This document shows, one piece after another, positions 61,302-64,000 of a DNA stretch of 64,000 nucleotides. Under the pieces are notes generated by a model. That model saw only the letters and a program-made list of their open reading frames with translations, was not told the DNA's origin and made no database searches. Source of the DNA: Dermanyssus gallinae. Taxonomy: Eukaryota; Arthropoda; Arachnida; Mesostigmata; Dermanyssidae. Within the stretch, counting starts at the first letter, position 1. Each line of letters starts with the position of its first letter. Position numbers and translations under genes: made by a program. The stretch is taken from contig QVRM01002220.1 of assembly GCA_003439945.1 (NCBI GenBank), positions 393,501 to 457,500 on the forward strand, in the 5' to 3' direction.

Positions 61302-61382
61302 GACTCTGTGGACGAGTCGGGAGGAGCGCCGACTCGAAAACAAAGTTCCCGGGTTCAAATCACGCGCGTGTCGCCGGTTTTT
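61302..61382 (+). ncRNA. tRNA-Ser(CGA)-derived Pol III-like unit
   Basis: A box TGGACGAGTCGG (61309-61320) and B box GGTTCAAATCA (61352-61362), 43 bases apart, are followed by a T6 run (about 61377) that could stop Pol III. The anticodon-loop region GACTCGAAAA (anticodon CGA) lies at the same distance from the A box as in tRNA-Ser(CGA), and GGTTCAAATC is the serine-type T arm. The long variable arm is missing, and the T and anticodon stems do not pair well, so it is not a working tRNA gene. It is a tRNA-derived head or SINE just upstream of ORF1. Confidence 0.7.
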
Positions 61383-61474
61383 TAAATCATTTTTAAATCG
61401 TTTTAATTGCATTTTACGTTTTACTTAGTTGAAAATATCAACTTCATACGTATCGATTGCCTGCAAAGGCCACG

Positions 61475-63028
61475 ATGCCGCCCAGCAGGGGTAGTACTGC
61501 CCCGCCGCCGCCCACCCTGGATATATCCAGGTTACGACAAGGCCCAATCGACGCCAGCACGGGTGCTGATCAGACCGACGCCCCGAAAGGGGTGGCAGCA
61601 AACACCCACGATTCGTCGGTCATGGATGTTTCCATTAAACCGAGCCCATCCTTACCGAGCACCCCCGCGCCTGGTCAATGTAGTGGGAGCGCCACGGCAG
61701 AAGAGCGCGTCATAGGCTCAAAGCGGAAGAAGTCTTCAGACTCTACGAGCGCTGAAGATGACAAGACTGTTGAGACAAATGACGACGGGTTTACTCGTGT
61801 GGTGACCCGCAGGGAAAAACTGACTACGTCCCGCAAGCAGAAGAGCCTAGCTAAACTAAAGGAGAGTCTATCGTCTGGTGAACTAGGGACGTTTAAGGTG
61901 ATTATCCGAAGAGAACCATCCGAAGGCGAAGCCTCAGCAGAGTTTCCTGAAGGCTCGCTATTGTCGACGTACAAACATATACACGACGTAGGTCCCGGAT
62001 GCAGAATATCAGGGGACAGAAATTCCATTATCGTGTGGCTTTCGCGAATTGAAGACGCATCTCGGGTGCTTTCGATTTCAGCCCTAGGGAGCTTACCGGT
62101 GGTCACACACAGCCCATCCCTATCGGTCTTTAAAGCCCGAATACACGGAGTTCCAGTATCAATAACCGAAGAGGAGATACTACGCGAGTTATCACCGCTC
62201 GGAATCAATCATGTAAAAAGATTGTCCTACATGCGGAACGGAGCGACAGTTATGCTTGGTAAGGTGATTCTTTCCTTTACGCGCCAACCTTCGCCATCCG
62301 TTTTCCTTGGATACCAAACTCATCAAGTAGTTCTCGAGCCCGACCAACCCAAGTTATGTCACAAGTGTATGAGGCCGGGACACTTCGCTGACAGGTGTAC
62401 CATGGTCCAGGTATGCAAACGGTGCGGCACTCCCGGACATTTAGCAGCAAGCTGCGCCAATTCAGCAAGATGTGTGAACTGTCGTGGGGCTCACGCGGCG
62501 GGTTCATCTGCATGTCCTCGCTTGGCTTACCTCCGAGAAAGAAACCGAATTATACTCGAGGCCCGGACACTGCAACAGGTGAAAGTGTTACATCCGGCAG
62601 CCGAGATTACTGACATGTCCCCCGTATCAGCCATGTCAGTAGATAACACAACTCAGGCTTTAAAACAACCTTCTTACGCTAGCGTTGTTCGCGGGATCTC
62701 TCAATCACGCGAAGACCCTACCCCGCAGCTGCTACTTCCGGCTCCTATATCAATCCCCACGAGAAAAGGCGGACGTTTGACGGGACGGTCTCGCCGGAGG
62801 ACGCCCGTTGTAAGGCATCGCCGTATCAAAACACCCGTCAAGCGCACACGTAAAGCGACCCAGGCTGTGCTCGGCCCTAAAGGCGCCTATCTCGGACTGT
62901 CTCAGATTCTTTCAGGCTTAAGCCCAGACATATCGGCTAAATTCAAGGCCTTATTAGAGCTTTTGGAGCCGCTGTTACAGCTGCTACCGCTAGTGAAAAA
63001 TCTACGACAAATCGTACAGTCATCATGA
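61475..63028 (+). CDS. ORF1: gag-like nucleic-acid-binding protein with three CCHC zinc knuckles
   Basis: The ATG at 61475 is the first in frame; the frame is open a few codons further upstream without another ATG. The product is 517 residues. The N-terminal half is Ser/Lys/Glu-rich and probably disordered. A central region (about 135-280) may correspond to the RNA-recognition-like part of LINE ORF1 proteins. The knuckles are CHKCMRPGHFADRC (295-308), CKRCGTPGHLAASC (314-327) and CVNCRGAHAAGSSAC (333-347). A basic segment follows near residue 430 (SRRRTPVVRHRRIKTPVKR) and a Leu-rich C-terminus. This knuckle pattern is typical of ORF1 in R1/I/Jockey-type LINEs and would bind the element RNA. 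The ORF is intact. It ends at TGA 63026-63028, overlapping the ORF2 start. Confidence 0.88.
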   Translation: MPPSRGSTAPPPPTLDISRLRQGPIDASTGADQTDAPKGVAANTHDSSVMDVSIKPSPSLPSTPAPGQCSGSATAEERVIGSKRKKSSDSTSAEDDKTVETNDDGFTRVVTRREKLTTSRKQKSLAKLKESLSSGELGTFKVIIRREPSEGEASAEFPEGSLLSTYKHIHDVGPGCRISGDRNSIIVWLSRIEDASRVLSISALGSLPVVTHSPSLSVFKARIHGVPVSITEEEILRELSPLGINHVKRLSYMRNGATVMLGKVILSFTRQPSPSVFLGYQTHQVVLEPDQPKLCHKCMRPGHFADRCTMVQVCKRCGTPGHLAASCANSARCVNCRGAHAAGSSACPRLAYLRERNRIILEARTLQQVKVLHPAAEITDMSPVSAMSVDNTTQALKQPSYASVVRGISQSREDPTPQLLLPAPISIPTRKGGRLTGRSRRRTPVVRHRRIKTPVKRTRKATQAVLGPKGAYLGLSQILSGLSPDISAKFKALLELLEPLLQLLPLVKNLRQIVQSS

Positions 63029-64000
63029 ATGACCACGATCGCACAGCTCAAGACGGAGCAGCATCACACCCCATTCCAGCTACTATCAAATGTCCACTAT
63101 GCGACGGGCGATACACGCGGCGTGGCCTAACAAGGCATATATCAGTCAAGCATCCCACCGCCACTGAGGCTTCCTTCTCTACAACGACCACCTCTGTGCC
63201 CTCTCGTTTGCAACCGGCGCAAATTTTAGAGGACATTCAAGGAGTTATGGGGCGAATCAGACTAATCCGAATTGTGCCAAAGTCAATTAGGAGGCAAGTG
63301 GCCGAGGCCCTTACCCGTGTACTCTCAGCAGTCTCATCTGATAACGACGTTGAAGCATGGTACGGTCTTTTCTTCTTTGTCCCCGTAGTGCTTCGCCTCC
63401 CCCGCGCACGCAACGATGCGTTATCTCTTTCAGTCATCATCCGCAACAATCTCCGCGACTTCTCTCAGAATATGCGCCTGTCAGACGTGATTGCCACTTC
63501 GCACCCTCGCACCTCTACTTCTAAACCATTCAAAAATGACACCGTGCGCCAGTCCATTATTAAACTCTCCGAAGGTGATGTTTCTGGTGCCGCCAGACTT
63601 ATTGTATCCACAGATACTTTAACGCCGGGCATCGACCGTATAGAGGCCTTGCGAGAGCAACACCCATTAGCTCCCGAGAACCTAGAATGGCCGATACTGA
63701 CCAGATCCCCTCTGCCCTTCGTCACATCAAAGGAAGATATCCAGGCGGCGATTAAGAGCTTCTCCAAGAGCTCTGCCGCAGGGTTAGACTTTATGAGACC
63801 CCGGTTGTTAATGGACCTTCTTTCCCCGTCCCTCGAAGGCGTCGCCGCCAGCCTACTCTCCGCGTTGGCAAAGGTTGTAGACATCCTTCTTTGGGGCAGC
63901 CCTCCTCCTTGCCTCCGGCCCTTGATATTTGGCGCAAAACTATTTGCCCTTCAGAAAAAGGACGGTTCGGTACGTCCTATTGCGTGTTCGTCTGCGCTAC
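63025..64000 (+). CDS. ORF2 (partial): C2H2 finger plus start of reverse transcriptase, RLE-type
   Basis: The ATG at 63025 overlaps the ORF1 stop (ATGA). Open for 325 codons to the window edge. A C2H2 finger (CPLCDGRYTRRGLTRHISVKH; Cys 23 and 26, His 38 and 43) resembles the N-terminal finger of R2-type proteins. Then come KLSEGDVSGAARLIVS, LREQHPLAPENLEWP, IQAAIKSFSKSSAAGLDFM and LRPLIFGAKLFALQKKDGS, RPIACSS: the linker and first RT blocks of RLE-type elements. No endonuclease of APE type precedes the RT. The catalytic YxDD-like motif and the expected C-terminal endonuclease lie outside the window. Translation probably depends on termination-reinitiation at the overlap. Confidence 0.88.
   Translation, partial: MNDHDRTAQDGAASHPIPATIKCPLCDGRYTRRGLTRHISVKHPTATEASFSTTTTSVPSRLQPAQILEDIQGVMGRIRLIRIVPKSIRRQVAEALTRVLSAVSSDNDVEAWYGLFFFVPVVLRLPRARNDALSLSVIIRNNLRDFSQNMRLSDVIATSHPRTSTSKPFKNDTVRQSIIKLSEGDVSGAARLIVSTDTLTPGIDRIEALREQHPLAPENLEWPILTRSPLPFVTSKEDIQAAIKSFSKSSAAGLDFMRPRLLMDLLSPSLEGVAASLLSALAKVVDILLWGSPPPCLRPLIFGAKLFALQKKDGSVRPIACSSAL

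Larger units (their letters stand above)
61200..64000 (+). mobile_element. Two-ORF RLE-lineage non-LTR retrotransposon, intact up to the window edge
   Basis: In order: a tRNA-Ser-derived unit (61302-61382), ORF1 (517 codons) with three CCHC knuckles, and ORF2 overlapping it by ATGA, with a C2H2 finger and the start of an RT. Neither frame has a stop or shift. ORF2 continues beyond 64000. There is no APE endonuclease between the finger and the RT, which together with its sequence points to the R2/NeSL-type group where a restriction-like endonuclease follows the RT. The 5' boundary is not known; it may be at the tRNA-like unit or between that and ORF1. Confidence 0.82.

Noticed and set aside
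61302..61340. Hammerhead ribozyme near the 5' end of the 61-kb element (GACGA, stem GAGTCGG/CCGACTC, GAAA)
   Set aside because: The conserved CUGANGA core is not complete, and the spacing before GAAA is wrong if the core is aligned. The same bases fit tRNA-Ser much better.
61302..61374. Functional tRNA-Ser(CGA) gene
   Set aside because: The anticodon and T stems do not pair, the long variable arm is missing, and the acceptor stem pairs only partly. It is tRNA-derived, not a tRNA gene.

Overview
This window is eukaryotic genomic DNA, most likely from an arthropod. No complete protein-coding host gene was recognised. It is dominated by transposable elements in various stages of decay, tRNA-derived SINEs, long (TA)n microsatellites and (CAA/CAG)n-type low-complexity blocks. 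The mix of DD41D, Tc1 and mariner transposons with APE-type and RLE-type non-LTR retrotransposons, plus the resemblance (from memory) of one retroelement C-terminus to tick and mite elements, makes a chelicerate such as a mesostigmatid mite or tick my best guess. That is inference only. The window could be intergenic or part of a very large intron.

Layout. 1-2.1 kb: no recognised gene. 2.3-2.6 kb: a SINE with a perfect 15-bp target-site duplication. 2.6-6.8 kb: two same-family APE-type non-LTR retrotransposons, both on the minus strand. The first carries a signal-peptide-like leader followed by a 2A-like motif. 6.8-8.6 kb: a DD41D-type Tc1/mariner element with a second fragment in inverted orientation. 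8.7-10.3 kb: a Tc1 element with about 205-bp TIRs of IR/DR type and a broken transposase. 10.4-11.4 kb: a diverged tandem duplication. 11.4-14.4 kb: GC-richer, trinucleotide-rich DNA. 14.4-15.35 kb: inverted terminal pieces of the DD41D family. 17.7-19.6 kb: the 3' half of an R2-like (RLE) retrotransposon lying between (TA)n tracts. 19.8-22.1 kb: CAA-rich low complexity. 22.2-22.9 kb: a retroelement fragment interrupted by a second one with a 14-bp target-site duplication. 23-46 kb: mostly unassigned DNA with scattered SINEs of at least two tRNA-derived families, a mariner-superfamily remnant (36.2 kb), hairpins, and GC-rich blocks at 28-31 and 42.5-44.8 kb. 46.6-47.9 kb: a mariner with perfect 28-bp TIRs but a lost catalytic Asp. 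48-61 kb: RT and transposase remnants, SINEs, low-complexity blocks and a minisatellite. 61.3-64 kb: the most notable feature, an apparently intact two-ORF retrotransposon cut by the window edge. Its ORF1 is gag-like with three CCHC knuckles. Its ORF2 begins with a C2H2 finger and has no APE domain. The two ORFs overlap by ATGA, and a tRNA-Ser(CGA)-derived Pol III-like unit lies just upstream.

How the parts relate. The DNA transposons sit in TA or (TA)n, as expected for Tc1/mariner. Several non-LTR copies also end at (TA)n tracts. The SINEs have tRNA-like heads and would depend on LINE machinery such as that encoded by the elements seen here. Apart from the 61-64 kb element and the 577-residue R2-like frame, every coding region identified is interrupted by stops, frameshifts, truncation or lost catalytic residues.
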